NCBI RefSeq assembly: GCF_000428925.1
Contig: NZ_AUAW01000016.1
Location: 1 to 52,550 of the forward strand
Direction: 5' to 3'
Source of the DNA: Furfurilactobacillus rossiae DSM 15814
GTDB lineage: Bacteria; Bacillota; Bacilli; Lactobacillales; Lactobacillaceae
Length of the DNA: 52,550 bases
Part shown: positions 25,968 to 35,113 of the stretch, piece after piece
Layout of the letters: every line of letters begins with the position of its first letter
How positions within the stretch are numbered: position 1 is the first letter of the stretch
Translations under genes and position numbers: made by a program
Notes under the pieces: generated by a model
The model's database searches: none
What the model saw: only the letters and a program-made list of their open reading frames with translations
What the model was told of the DNA's origin: nothing

Positions 25968-27470
25968 ATGAGTTATGTATTGGGTGTGGACCTCGGCACT
26001 AGTGCTGTTAAGGTTTCTGCCATTGATAAAACGGGAACGATTAAAGCCCAACAGAGCTACGATTACCCACTTAGCCAACCTAAACCTGGGTACAGTGAAC
26101 AAAACCCCGAAGATTGGGTGATGGGAACGACGGTCGCTATTGTACGTTTGATTCTTAATGATGGCATTGCGGCTGCGGATATTGACGGGATCAGCTATTC
26201 GGGGCAAATGCACGGGCTTGTTTTACTTGACGCTAACAATCAAGTTTTGCGACCGGCTATTTTGTGGAATGACACACGAACAACTAAACAGTGTGAAGAA
26301 ATCTCCGCCAAAATGGGCGATGATTTCATTGAAATCACCAAAAACAAGTCACTGGAAGGTTTTACCTTACCCAAGTTACTGTGGGTGAAGGAAAATGAAC
26401 CGGAAACCTTCGCTAAGGCAGCAACATTTTTGCTACCTAAGGATTACGTTCGGTACCGGATGACGGGAAAATTAGGAATGGATTACTCAGACGCTTCCGG
26501 AACTGTGCTTGAAGACGTGATGAATCATGAATGGAGTACCAGAATTTGCAAGATGTTTGATATTCCTGAGTCAATTTGCCCACCACTAATGGACTCAATT
26601 GACTATGTTGGTAACATTACGCCAAATTATGCAGAATTTTCTGGATTGGATACCCATACCAAAGTGTTTGCAGGTGGTGCAGACAACGCTTGTGGTGCAG
26701 TGGGTGCCGGCATCTTACACCCCAATATGGTGCTGTCCAGTATTGGTACATCAGGTGTTGTCCTGAAGTATGAAGAAGATCCAAGCATTGATTATAAGGG
26801 CACACTTCAATTCGAGAATCACGCCATTCCAAATGCCTATTATTCGATGGGTGTGACACTGGCAGCCGGATACAGTCTGAACTGGTTTAAAAAGACGTTC
26901 GCTAAAGATACTGATTTTAGCGCATTTGTGGCCTCAGCTAATGAATCACCAGTAGGTGCAAACGGATTGCTATTTACGCCGTATATTGTTGGTGAACGCG
27001 CACCATATGCTAACGCAGATATTCGCGGGAGTTTCGTTGGTATTGACGGTACTCAAACGCGTAGTGACTTTGTGCGTTCTGTGTTGGAAGGAATCGTGTT
27101 CTCGTTCCGTGATATTTTAGATTTGTTCGAACAAAATGGCAGCCAGTTTGATACCGTTGTTTCAATTGGCGGGGGCGCCAAGAGTCCACTGTGGCTACAG
27201 ATTCAAGCCGATATTTTCAATGTTGATGTGGTTAGCTTAATAAACGAACAGGGACCTGGATTGGGTGCTGCCATGTTAGCGGCTGTTGGTCTCGGCTGGT
27301 TCGATACTGTTCAAGATTGTGCTGCCCAGTTCGTTCACTTTGGGACTGTCTATCATCCAATTGAAAAGAATGTGGCAAAGTACAAAGAATTACACAAAAT
27401 TTATCAAACAATCTATCCGTCAACGAAAGAGCTGTCCTCACGTTTGCTGGCGTTTAGACGCAAAAATTAG
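25968..27470 (+). CDS. xylB: Xylulokinase
   Basis: A 500-residue FGGY-family kinase phosphorylating D-xylulose to xylulose 5-phosphate, which enters the phosphoketolase or pentose phosphate route. The N-terminal phosphate loop is [23 protein letters not shown] is the substrate-binding segment found in xylulokinases; [10 protein letters not shown]-like and [13 protein letters not shown] blocks follow; the C-terminal ATP site has [19 protein letters not shown]. The start ATG 25968 follows GTGGAGG, thirteen codons shorter than the longest frame. It lies 134 bases behind xylA with a stable hairpin between, consistent with lower kinase than isomerase levels. Confidence 0.95.
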   Translation: MSYVLGVDLGTSAVKVSAIDKTGTIKAQQSYDYPLSQPKPGYSEQNPEDWVMGTTVAIVRLILNDGIAAADIDGISYSGQMHGLVLLDANNQVLRPAILWNDTRTTKQCEEISAKMGDDFIEITKNKSLEGFTLPKLLWVKENEPETFAKAATFLLPKDYVRYRMTGKLGMDYSDASGTVLEDVMNHEWSTRICKMFDIPESICPPLMDSIDYVGNITPNYAEFSGLDTHTKVFAGGADNACGAVGAGILHPNMVLSSIGTSGVVLKYEEDPSIDYKGTLQFENHAIPNAYYSMGVTLAAGYSLNWFKKTFAKDTDFSAFVASANESPVGANGLLFTPYIVGERAPYANADIRGSFVGIDGTQTRSDFVRSVLEGIVFSFRDILDLFEQNGSQFDTVVSIGGGAKSPLWLQIQADIFNVDVVSLINEQGPGLGAAMLAAVGLGWFDTVQDCAAQFVHFGTVYHPIEKNVAKYKELHKIYQTIYPSTKELSSRLLAFRRKN

Positions 27471-27506
27471 GGACGACATGGTATCGATTTAGGAACACTC
27501 CTGTTA

Positions 27507-27543
27507 TTTATGCATACTTACCGCCGTCTTTATGCATTATACT
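27507..27543 (+). promoter_or_regulatory. xylR promoter region with direct repeats
   Basis: Two copies of TTTATGCAT (27507-27515 and 27529-27537) are 22 bases apart, i.e. two helix turns, directly before a -10 TATACT (27538-27543). The -35 is poor, so activation or autoregulation through the repeats is plausible. This differs from the TTAGT-N11-ACTAA operators. Confidence 0.45.
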
Positions 27544-27575
27544 AATTGCATAGAATTGATAAGGTGGGGTTGAAG

Positions 27576-28739
27576 GTGAGTAGCAAAGTTTTAAATCAGG
27601 ATGTCATGCGCAGTGTGAATCAGAAATTGGTTCTTCAACAGATTTTTAATGAGGGACCAATATCGCGGATTGACGTTTCTAAGAAAATTAAATTAAATAA
27701 ATCAACAGTGTCTACCTTATACAACATGCTAAAAGAAAACTCTTTGGTGGTGGAATTGGGCCAGGGCGAATCAACTAGCAGCGGTGGTCGCAAACCGATT
27801 TTTACGCAGGTGAACGCTCACTGGGGTTATACAGTCAGTTTTGAAATTGGGTACCGTCATCTTCATATGATGACTAACTACTTAAATGGTGACATTATTT
27901 CGTTTCGCAATTTTGATATCGTCGGGATGGACATTCATCAGATCATTGATGCAATGCGTGCAAAAGTGCGGCAGATTAATATTCCGGGAACCTTACACGG
28001 GTTACTAGGCATTGGAGTAGCTGTTTCTGGAACTGTTTTGGATGAACACGTTGTGCATGCACCGTTTATCGATATGAAGGATGAAAATATCGTTCGAAGT
28101 CTTACTGGCGAATTTCAAGTGCCAGTTATGATGGAAAACGAGGCCAATTTGTCTGCTATTTACGAGCGTGACTTCAATGAAGCAGGCCTGTATCTAAATA
28201 CAATCACAGTCAGCATCCATAAAGGGATTGGTGCCGGGATAATTATTGATAGTCAGCTTTACCGCGGCTTAAATGGTGAGGCCGGTGAAATTGGACGAAG
28301 CATTATGATGGATGCAAACGTAGGTATGTTAGACAATTTTCGTAAAGTGGAAGATTTCTGCTCTGAAGATGCCATTATTGGGTTTGCTCAGGGTGTTAAA
28401 GAAGATCCAAGTTTACAACGAGATGACTTAGTGGATCTATTTCGTAGTGATGACGCAGACATTAAGAAAATTCTGGATGAATTTACGACTGCCATTGCCA
28501 AAATTATTTTCAATGTAGCCAGTGAGTTTGATCCAGAAGCAATCTTCATTAATTCACCGTTAATTGACGAATTACCGTCATTGCTTGAACAAATTCGTCA
28601 GAAGTATCAACTAATTTCTCGGAATCGCACCCGCATTCGGCTAGCAAAGGATTCACAGCATGCAACATTACTTGGCGCATGTTCTCTTATTACGCATCGC
28701 GTTCTTAAAATGGATGATTATGCACTGAAGTTTGTGTAA
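27576..28739 (+). CDS. xylR: XylR, ROK-family xylose repressor
   Basis: A 387-residue regulator. The N-terminal winged helix (about residues 20-65) carries INEGPISR-like NEGPISRIDVSKKIKLNKST and VSTLYNMLKEN. The C-terminal ROK sugar-kinase-like domain has LGIGVAVSGTVLDEHVV, ENEANLSAIYE, and HKGIGAGIIIDSQLYRGLNG followed by EAGEIG. The usual CGxxGC zinc loop of ROK proteins is not evident after GEIG, as in other Gram-positive XylR. It represses xyl genes without xylose. The start is GTG 27576, giving SSKVLNQDVMR as in related XylR, with AAGGTGGGG upstream. Likely targets are the repeats at 24169 and 39071. Confidence 0.9.
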   Translation: MSSKVLNQDVMRSVNQKLVLQQIFNEGPISRIDVSKKIKLNKSTVSTLYNMLKENSLVVELGQGESTSSGGRKPIFTQVNAHWGYTVSFEIGYRHLHMMTNYLNGDIISFRNFDIVGMDIHQIIDAMRAKVRQINIPGTLHGLLGIGVAVSGTVLDEHVVHAPFIDMKDENIVRSLTGEFQVPVMMENEANLSAIYERDFNEAGLYLNTITVSIHKGIGAGIIIDSQLYRGLNGEAGEIGRSIMMDANVGMLDNFRKVEDFCSEDAIIGFAQGVKEDPSLQRDDLVDLFRSDDADIKKILDEFTTAIAKIIFNVASEFDPEAIFINSPLIDELPSLLEQIRQKYQLISRNRTRIRLAKDSQHATLLGACSLITHRVLKMDDYALKFV

Positions 28740-28800
28740 GGCTAGATCCTGATTTATTTATTTTTTATGCGTCATTTTAAATTCGATTGATAAGAGGGCA

Positions 28801-28835
28801 ATGATTCAGTGATTTTCTGAATGATTGTCTTTTTC
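28801..28835 (+). terminator. Weak terminator-like hairpin after xylR
   Basis: ATGATTCAG pairs with CTGAATGAT (8 of 9) around TGATTTT, followed by TGTCTTTTTC. The T run is interrupted, so efficiency is doubtful. Confidence 0.4.
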
Positions 28836-28888
28836 TTTAAACGTAAATGGTCAAAATAAAAAGTATGCAATGTGAAAGAAGAGAGATC

Positions 28889-29518
28889 ATGGAAAAAGTC
28901 GTGTGGCCGGAAGCTGGTAAAAGGATGCTAGCAGGTAAGGTTTTTCGACAGACAGATGAGTTATTGGAAATTAGGTTACAAACACGTCGGGAAGTGAAAT
29001 CGTTTAATGACACTGATTCCGCAGATTTGAAATCGCGAGAACAGATTATTCGTCATTTGTTTGGGAGTATTGGCAAAGATTTTTACATTGATTCACCGTT
29101 TCACTGCGATTATGGCGTCAATATCAAGGCAGGTGACAATTTAAAGGTAAATATGGGCTGCACGTTTCTAGACTCTAATGTGATTAATATTGGTAATGAT
29201 GTTTTGATTGCACCAAATGTTGGTTTGTATACGGCAGGTCATATTGTGGATCCAGAATTACGCAAAAAGCCATCTGCTTTGCAATATGCTTTACCGATTA
29301 ACATTGGCAATAACGTTTGGATAGGCGCCCAGAGTATTGTGTTACCTGGTGTGACGGTCGGTGATAATACGATTATCGGTGCTGGCAGCGTTGTAACTCG
29401 TGATTTACCAGCAAATGTCGTTGCAGTCGGAAATCCTTGCCATGTATTACGTAAAGTGAATGGCCGAGACAAACGCGAGTTTTTAGGACGGCCGTTTAGT
29501 GCAGCGATGGACGATTAA
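28889..29518 (+). CDS. Maltose/galactoside O-acetyltransferase family protein
   Basis: A 209-residue left-handed beta-helix acetyltransferase. The N-terminal KRMLAGKVFRQTDELLEI-type cap is followed by hexapeptide repeats from about residue 65 (IDSPFHCDYGVNIKAGDN, VINIGNDVLIAPNV, GNNVWIGAQSIVLPGVTVGD, NTIIGAGSVVTRDLPANV) and VGNPCHVLRKV. The catalytic His is in LYTAGHIVDP. It transfers acetyl from acetyl-CoA to non-metabolised sugars. The start ATG 28889 follows GAAGAGAG. Its position right behind xylR suggests it detoxifies surplus xylose or xylosides, as LacA does for galactosides; this role is inferred. Confidence 0.88.
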   Translation: MEKVVWPEAGKRMLAGKVFRQTDELLEIRLQTRREVKSFNDTDSADLKSREQIIRHLFGSIGKDFYIDSPFHCDYGVNIKAGDNLKVNMGCTFLDSNVINIGNDVLIAPNVGLYTAGHIVDPELRKKPSALQYALPINIGNNVWIGAQSIVLPGVTVGDNTIIGAGSVVTRDLPANVVAVGNPCHVLRKVNGRDKREFLGRPFSAAMDD

Positions 29519-29540
29519 AATTTAATGATTTCGATGGTGA

Positions 29541-29571
29541 GGCCGGCTCTGCAATTGGGTTGGCCTTTTGA
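29541..29571 (+). terminator. Weak terminator-like hairpin after acetyltransferase
   Basis: AGGCC pairs with GGCCT across a long loop, followed by TTTTG. It is the only candidate for ending the xylR-side unit. The remaining 29572-29780 shows no gene; a possible extended -10 TTTATACT occurs near 29713. Confidence 0.35.
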
Positions 29572-29780
29572 TGTCCTCAAATGGAATTAAAACGGAAAAC
29601 TTACGATTTGTTAGTTCAAAAATGACGATGACCGTTTCTCGCTGGGCACCTTTGTTAGCGCGAATATCACGAACTGATTATGATTAAGCGTAAATAATTG
29701 GTGCATGGAAATGTTTTATACTCAATCTTTGTGCTAAACAAGCACGTGATCGGTTGAATCAAAAGAGAGAAGGCAGTCGC

Positions 29781-31820
29781 ATGAAAAATATGAATAAGGA
29801 TAGTCATGCGTCAATGGATATGAATAATGACAGTGACCTGATGCAGCACGGCGGTGAAATGATGCATATGGGCAACATTACGCAAAAATTTTGGGTGTCA
29901 TTAGTTGTCTCAATTCCGGTTGTAATTTTGTCACCCGTATTGCTGAATCGTTTCTATCCAGGACTCGCTTTTCCTGGATCAGAATGGTTACTGGTAATGC
30001 TAGCGTCGTTTATGTATTTTTACGGTGGCGCACCATTCCTTCGTGGCGCACGTGCCGAACTAAAGGATCGTCATCCGGAGATGATGACATTGATTGCCAT
30101 CGGGATTTCCGTTTCCTATTTCTACAGCATTTATGCGTTTATTATGAATACGTTTGTCGGTGGCACAAACGTTATGGATTTCTTCTGGGAATTAGCCACA
30201 CTGATCGACATTATGTTGTTGGGGCACGTCATTGAAATGAATGCCGTGATGTCTGCAGGTAACGCTTTGCAGAAAATGGCCGCACTGTTACCAAATGATG
30301 CAACACTAGCAAATACAGATGGCACCACAAGTGACGTGCCGTTGTCAGAAGTTCAGGTTGGTCAAACAGTGCTAGTTAAAGCTGGCGAGAATATTTCGAC
30401 TGATGGCACGATTGTCGATGGTCAAACGTCGGTTAATGAAGCGATGGTCACTGGCGAAGCACGTGACGTCACGAAAGACGTTGGTGACGAGGTTATTGGG
30501 GGCTCGACAAATGGTGCCGGCGTTATCCAAGTAAAGGTTACCGGGACTGGAGAATCAGGATATCTGTCCCAAGTGATGCAGTTGGTCAATAATGCGCAGA
30601 AAGAAAAGTCTAACGCTGAAGGCGTTGCTGATCGTGTAGCTGGGTGGCTAGTGTATGTGGCTGTTGGTGTTGCCCTAATTGCGTTTGTCCTCTGGTGGAT
30701 CATCGACAAGAACTTTAATTTTGCTTTGGAACGAATGGTCACCATTCTTGTGATTGCTTGTCCTCATGCTCTCGGTCTCGCTATTCCGTTGGTTGTTGCT
30801 CGCTCTACATCCATTGGGGCCAAAAACGGGTTGTTGACGCGCAAACGGCAGGCGTTAGAGGATGCAAGGCGGTTAAACGTAGTGATGATGGATAAAACGG
30901 GGACGTTGACAGAGGGAAACTTTGCCGTTTCTGACGTTGAGAGCTTTACAGCTGACCATGACGCTGATGGTATTCTAGCAGTCATGGGCGGTCTAGAAAC
31001 CGGCTCATCCCACCCCCTATCAGTCGGTATTATTAAGGAACTCGAAGCCCGACACAAAGCGAGTGTCGCTGTAAACAATATCAATAACTTGCCTGGAACG
31101 GGGATTGAGGGCGACTATCAGGGTCATCATGTTGCAATTGTGAACGAACGTTTTGTGAATGAAAACAAGATCGATTACGATCAGAGCGAATTTAATGAAT
31201 TGTCTTTGCAGGGGAACACGGTGAGTTTCTTGATCAGCGACAATCGTTTGTTAGGATGGGTTGCTCAAGGTGATCAACTGAAGGAAAGCTCAAAAGCTTT
31301 GATCGATGGCTTGAAGGCTCGCGGCATTCGTCCAGTTATGCTGACAGGTGATAACAAGCAGGTCGCCGGATTGATTGCCAAACGTTTGGGAATTCCTGAC
31401 GAAGATGTGCATGGTGAACTGAAGCCAGAAGACAAGGAAGTTATTGTCAAACAGTATCAGGATCAAGGATTAGTTGTTGCAATGGTGGGCGATGGTGTCA
31501 ATGATGCACCGAGTCTGGTTCGCGCAGATATTGGTATTGCTATTGGTGCTGGCACGGACGTTGCCGTTGATTCTGCCGATATCGTGCTGGTTCGTAGCGA
31601 TCCGTCCGATATCTTGCATTTCCTCGATTTAGCACACAACACAACAAGAAAGATGGTCCAAAACTTATGGTTCGGGGCTGGTTATAACATCTTCGCCATT
31701 CCGTTGGCCGCAGGCATTCTAGCATTTGTTGGCATAATTCTTAGCCCAGCCGTTGGTGCGTTGCTCATGGGGCTCAGTACGGTGGTCGTGGCGATCAATG
31801 CGCAAACGTTGAAAATTTAA
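29781..31820 (+). CDS. copB: CopB-type copper/silver P1B-ATPase
   Basis: A 679-residue heavy-metal P-type ATPase. The N-terminal 35 residues are Met/His/Asp-rich (SMDMNND, MQHGGEMMHM), a copper-collecting tail in place of a ferredoxin-like domain. Eight membrane helices are expected. The transport motif ACPHALGLAIP has CPH rather than CPC, diagnostic of CopB-type (Cu+/Ag+) enzymes. The actuator motif is VTGEA, the phosphorylation motif DKTGTLTEG, the nucleotide-domain HP is in SSHPLSVG, and the hinge is VGDGVNDAPSL. The start ATG 29781 follows AGAGAGAAGG. No CopY or CopZ gene is adjacent. It ends at a very strong bidirectional terminator. Confidence 0.92.
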   Translation: MKNMNKDSHASMDMNNDSDLMQHGGEMMHMGNITQKFWVSLVVSIPVVILSPVLLNRFYPGLAFPGSEWLLVMLASFMYFYGGAPFLRGARAELKDRHPEMMTLIAIGISVSYFYSIYAFIMNTFVGGTNVMDFFWELATLIDIMLLGHVIEMNAVMSAGNALQKMAALLPNDATLANTDGTTSDVPLSEVQVGQTVLVKAGENISTDGTIVDGQTSVNEAMVTGEARDVTKDVGDEVIGGSTNGAGVIQVKVTGTGESGYLSQVMQLVNNAQKEKSNAEGVADRVAGWLVYVAVGVALIAFVLWWIIDKNFNFALERMVTILVIACPHALGLAIPLVVARSTSIGAKNGLLTRKRQALEDARRLNVVMMDKTGTLTEGNFAVSDVESFTADHDADGILAVMGGLETGSSHPLSVGIIKELEARHKASVAVNNINNLPGTGIEGDYQGHHVAIVNERFVNENKIDYDQSEFNELSLQGNTVSFLISDNRLLGWVAQGDQLKESSKALIDGLKARGIRPVMLTGDNKQVAGLIAKRLGIPDEDVHGELKPEDKEVIVKQYQDQGLVVAMVGDGVNDAPSLVRADIGIAIGAGTDVAVDSADIVLVRSDPSDILHFLDLAHNTTRKMVQNLWFGAGYNIFAIPLAAGILAFVGIILSPAVGALLMGLSTVVVAINAQTLKI

Positions 31821-31891
31821 GGTGCCTTGATCAAGGGGCAATTAGTTTTAGGGAACGGGCTGGCAACCTCTGTGATCAAGGAAAGCGGCAC

Positions 31892-31962
31892 AATCACAAA
31901 AAGGTGAAATCTAACGCTACGTTTGGTAAACGTAATGTCAGATTTCACCTTTTTGTGTGATT
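31892..31962. terminator. Strong bidirectional terminator between copB and the AAA-VWA unit
   Basis: AATCACAAAAAGGTGAAATC pairs with its complement ending at 31962, an almost unbroken stem of over 20 pairs. An inner TACGTTT/AACGTA stem closes on GGTA. A and T tracts on both sides let it serve both converging units. Confidence 0.88.
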
Positions 31963-32323
31963 ACAATTCTTTCATGGGCTGGTTATATCCGTGGTCGCCA
32001 AATGGTTGTAATTTTGTCAGCCATTCTTTCTTAAGCTCTTTGAGTGTATACCGCATGTTTAACACGTCGGTGGCATCCTTTCGATACAATTCGCTAAACT
32101 CAAAGTTTTCTGCACCATACTTTCGCCAATCGGCTAACAAGTCTGGATTGGGAAAGCTACCATTGTTTAAATTTTGTTGGTAAAAGGACCACCGATTTTT
32201 GAGGTTGGGCACAGCGGCAATGTATATTTTACCGTTCGCTTTATTTTTCAGTTGAATCACACCATAATCGATTTCAATTTTTGCATATTGATCCAACAGT
32301 TCTTGCTTTCGTTTGGGATTCAT
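31961..32323 (-). CDS. GIY-YIG-like endonuclease domain protein
   Basis: A 120-residue protein matching the single-domain GIY-YIG nuclease pattern. YGVIQLKNKANGKIYIAAV stands for the GIY...YIG core (here GVI and YIA), then NLKNRW with the catalytic-type Arg, LNNGSFPNPDLLADWRKYG and the C-terminal NFEFSELYRKD segment. The core is degenerate, so nuclease activity is uncertain. The start is ATG 32323 with AAGGAGG upstream; the longer frame overlaps the previous gene's end without a ribosome binding site. Last gene of the leftward unit, 45 bases after the AAA-VWA gene. Small GIY-YIG proteins are usually stand-alone, so the linkage is notable. Confidence 0.7.
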   Translation of the reverse strand: MNPKRKQELLDQYAKIEIDYGVIQLKNKANGKIYIAAVPNLKNRWSFYQQNLNNGSFPNPDLLADWRKYGAENFEFSELYRKDATDVLNMRYTLKELKKEWLTKLQPFGDHGYNQPMKEL

Positions 32324-32368
32324 TAGTTCCTCCTTTGTTACTTGTTTTCTACTAGTATCAGCATCCAC

Positions 32369-34600
32369 TCATACGAATCTCATAACGATGTGCACCAAAT
32401 TGGTAGCGAGTTGGTTGAGATCGGTAAAGTCGAGAAAACGTTGGTTACCATAAATTTCCTTCAACGTCGCAGCGTCATCACCCAGGGCAGCGGAAAGGAC
32501 AACAATGCCTTCTCTTTCGGCTTCATGAACGATCTGTTGTAAGTCATCCTTAGCTAAGTCACCGGTGTAGTTTGGCATTGCTTTGGGTTGACCGTCGCTA
32601 AGATTGATCAGCAGTTTTGTTTGCTCAGTTCGTGCTGCAAGTTTGTCCGCCAGAATTTTGAGAGCGCTACCATCACGATTGTTATTCAACGCTTTGATGG
32701 TCGTCAAACGTAGCAAGGCGATGTCATAATCTTCGTTAAATTCTTTATAAGCATAGATGGAAGTGCGTTCACGTTCACTAACATCTGCCGTATCACCATT
32801 GATGGTTAACGGAATGTTTAGATCTCGACAGAAGGCGGTGAGAGCGAAGAGTGCTGTTTGCTCATGCTTGATGCGGTTATCCTCAACCATTGAAGCAGAT
32901 TGATCAACGCGGATGGCAATTGCTAGTGAGGGGTCTTCATCAGGAGTCCGCTTTTTTGTGAAGTAACCGAAATCTTGATTAACAACTTTACTAGCATCGA
33001 ATTGTTGTCCAAACACTTTACCCTTAGCGACATCGCTAGCGTGCTCATTCTGCAGGATTTCGCGCATTTGTCGAACTAGTTGATCCGTAATAAGGTGGTT
33101 GGATTGTAGCTTTTCATTGGCTAGTTTAACGTCGGCGGGCGTGATCTTGGGAACGTGAACGATAAGACCTTCACGTGCATGAATGGTATTTTTCAAACTT
33201 TCGCGAGCTGATTGATTTAACGCTTTTCGCGTTTGTTTGGCGGCATCGGTATCGATCACTGGCATCGAGAGTGTTTCGCCTTCGTGAAAACTTTCTTCTT
33301 GTTGCTCGGTACCGATCATACTGGTTACGTCGAGGCTAGCGTCACGTTTGACAACTTCGGCTGTGACTTTATCACCGTCTGGTTGAACATTATTATCTTC
33401 ACTCTTAGTGTCTAGCGACTTTTCATTGTCAGGTGAGATGGGTTGCTTATCAGCTTCTGAATCTCGGTCAGGCTTATTCTGGTCAGCAACAGCAGGTGTG
33501 GTCGGTTCACTGACCGATGGCTTAACGTCTTGTTGTGTATGAGTAGCAGGAATGGTTCGTTTGACAGCCGATTGGGTGGCCAAACTGACGAGTTGATCCC
33601 AAAGTCCGGCATCCACAATTGCCTGTTTCAATAGTTCAATTTCGAGTTCATCAGTGGTGATTTTATAGAGAACCATCTGATCAAACGATTTAAGAATATC
33701 TGTAAAAGCAGTGCTGGCAGACCAATAAAGGTAACTCCGCATTCCAGCGACACCGTGAATACCATTGGCCTTTGCCGTTTCATCAAGTAAACGAATAATG
33801 TTTGCCATCACGGTCAGCAATTTTTCGTCATGTAGACCACTTTTTGCGGAAGCGCGGGCAACCATGACCGGGATGGTCGGTAAGTCCATCTTTTCGGAAT
33901 ACTGCATCCGGTCTCGCAGAGATTCGTTTAGTGGTCGGTTACCTTGATAGTTTCGGTTAGTTGTTAACACCACGACCGTGTCAGGATGTCGTCGAATTCG
34001 ACCTTGTAGGGTTTCCAACGTTCCATTAGGTTCCAAAACCGAGTTCAACGCAACCAACACGGACGCGTCACGGATGACAGTCGGTTCTTGGATTTCTAGC
34101 AAGTAACCGTTTTGAACGGCCTTAACGATTTCGGAAGGATAAAAACGATAGCTAACGGATTGATGGCTATCTTGATAATGTTGCAAATAGGCCTTGGCGT
34201 CCTTCTCAGACAACTTCAAGCGGTCGGCCAAACGTGAAATAACTTCTGCTTGTGACTGACTCTCATCAAAGATGGTTTGTAGTTCGGAATCTTCGTCCAA
34301 GACAGGCAACAGGGAACCGAGAATATCGGATTTATCCATATCTGCAAAACAGGTAATTTTTGTGTAGGGCAGTTGTAAATCAGCGGAAAGGGCCTTTGCC
34401 AGTTGCGTTTTGCCGGAACCAGCGTCACCTTCCAATAGTAAATTTGTAATGCGCATTTCCGGCATTTGCCAGGTGGCGATGATGGTATTGGCAATCCGCC
34501 GTTCTTGTTCACTGGTCACGTGAGAAGCCGGTTTCTGCCAGATTATCGCTTGTTCCACGGTGGAATAGTCGGTGCGCTGTTTTTGTAATGTGGTACTCAT
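32369..34600 (-). CDS. MoxR/CobS-like AAA+ ATPase fused to CobT-like VWA domain
   Basis: A 743-residue fusion. The AAA+ module spans about residues 25-330: Walker A EGDAGSGKTQLAKAL (GKT at 63-65), DMDKSDILGSLLPV, the EIQEPTVIRDASVLVALNSV region replacing a classic Walker B, and a sensor-1-like VVVLTTNRNYQGNRPLNESLR. A disordered acidic/Pro/Ser linker follows at about 350-460. The C-terminal VWA domain starts near 560: MIDAS DQSAS (Asp566, Ser568, Ser570), NNNRDGSALKIL and LINLSDGQPKA, closest in style to cobalt-chelatase CobT. MoxR-VWA pairs act as chaperone-like remodelers; the substrate here is unknown. The start ATG 34600 follows AAGGAG. No cobalamin genes are near. Confidence 0.8.
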   Translation of the reverse strand: MSTTLQKQRTDYSTVEQAIIWQKPASHVTSEQERRIANTIIATWQMPEMRITNLLLEGDAGSGKTQLAKALSADLQLPYTKITCFADMDKSDILGSLLPVLDEDSELQTIFDESQSQAEVISRLADRLKLSEKDAKAYLQHYQDSHQSVSYRFYPSEIVKAVQNGYLLEIQEPTVIRDASVLVALNSVLEPNGTLETLQGRIRRHPDTVVVLTTNRNYQGNRPLNESLRDRMQYSEKMDLPTIPVMVARASAKSGLHDEKLLTVMANIIRLLDETAKANGIHGVAGMRSYLYWSASTAFTDILKSFDQMVLYKITTDELEIELLKQAIVDAGLWDQLVSLATQSAVKRTIPATHTQQDVKPSVSEPTTPAVADQNKPDRDSEADKQPISPDNEKSLDTKSEDNNVQPDGDKVTAEVVKRDASLDVTSMIGTEQQEESFHEGETLSMPVIDTDAAKQTRKALNQSARESLKNTIHAREGLIVHVPKITPADVKLANEKLQSNHLITDQLVRQMREILQNEHASDVAKGKVFGQQFDASKVVNQDFGYFTKKRTPDEDPSLAIAIRVDQSASMVEDNRIKHEQTALFALTAFCRDLNIPLTINGDTADVSERERTSIYAYKEFNEDYDIALLRLTTIKALNNNRDGSALKILADKLAARTEQTKLLINLSDGQPKAMPNYTGDLAKDDLQQIVHEAEREGIVVLSAALGDDAATLKEIYGNQRFLDFTDLNQLATNLVHIVMRFV

Positions 34601-34637
34601 GATTCTAACTCCTTAATTTTTGTGCAACACTCTGCTC

Positions 34638-35081
34638 TTAATACCCCAATTTTTTTAATTCGCCGGCAAGCAGGCGGTAACGTTCGCCGTACAACTCTCC
34701 GTCACTTTGCAGTTGGTCATAGAAAAATTGGATATCGTGTGCAATGGTTTCGTTATCGGCATCAACATTGATTTCGAACCCAGTTCCTTGTAACGCGTGT
34801 TTGATAATTGCAAGGTGATCCGGGTCGTATAGATCGTCCATTTTGTAGGCGGCTTCCATAAAGTAGGCGTTGGTGCTGAGAATCAGCAACGCTAAATCTA
34901 AAATGCGCGTTGCGGGAATGGTTTGTGATTCATCATGGTTAAGTTGCACCATGAGTTCGCCAGTCGTTGGGCGGGAACCAAGTTTGTCACCATAAGTTGC
35001 TGTATCAACAGCATGGGTGCCAGTACTACGGCCATCAGTTTGGTCAAACTTGGGGTTGATTGAAATTGATTTGTAAGTCAT
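34638..35081 (-). CDS. DUF6530-like protein
   Basis: A 147-residue cytosolic protein without a known activity. Its layout resembles what I recall of the DUF6530 family: a KFDQTDGRSTGTHAVDTATYGDK N-terminus (split here by wording), a central helix RILDLALLILSTNAYFMEAAY, and a C-terminal DGELYGERYRLLAGELKKLG. The family name is from memory and needs a profile search. The start ATG 35081 follows CGAGGAA. It lies 32 bases after the DUF2087 regulator gene and 37 before the AAA-VWA gene on the same strand, so it is probably co-transcribed and may be a partner or client of the ATPase. Confidence 0.55.
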   Translation of the reverse strand: MTYKSISINPKFDQTDGRSTGTHAVDTATYGDKLGSRPTTGELMVQLNHDESQTIPATRILDLALLILSTNAYFMEAAYKMDDLYDPDHLAIIKHALQGTGFEINVDADNETIAHDIQFFYDQLQSDGELYGERYRLLAGELKKLGY

Positions 35082-35113
35082 GTTAATTTCCTCGATTAAT
35101 TTGAGCGGGAAAA

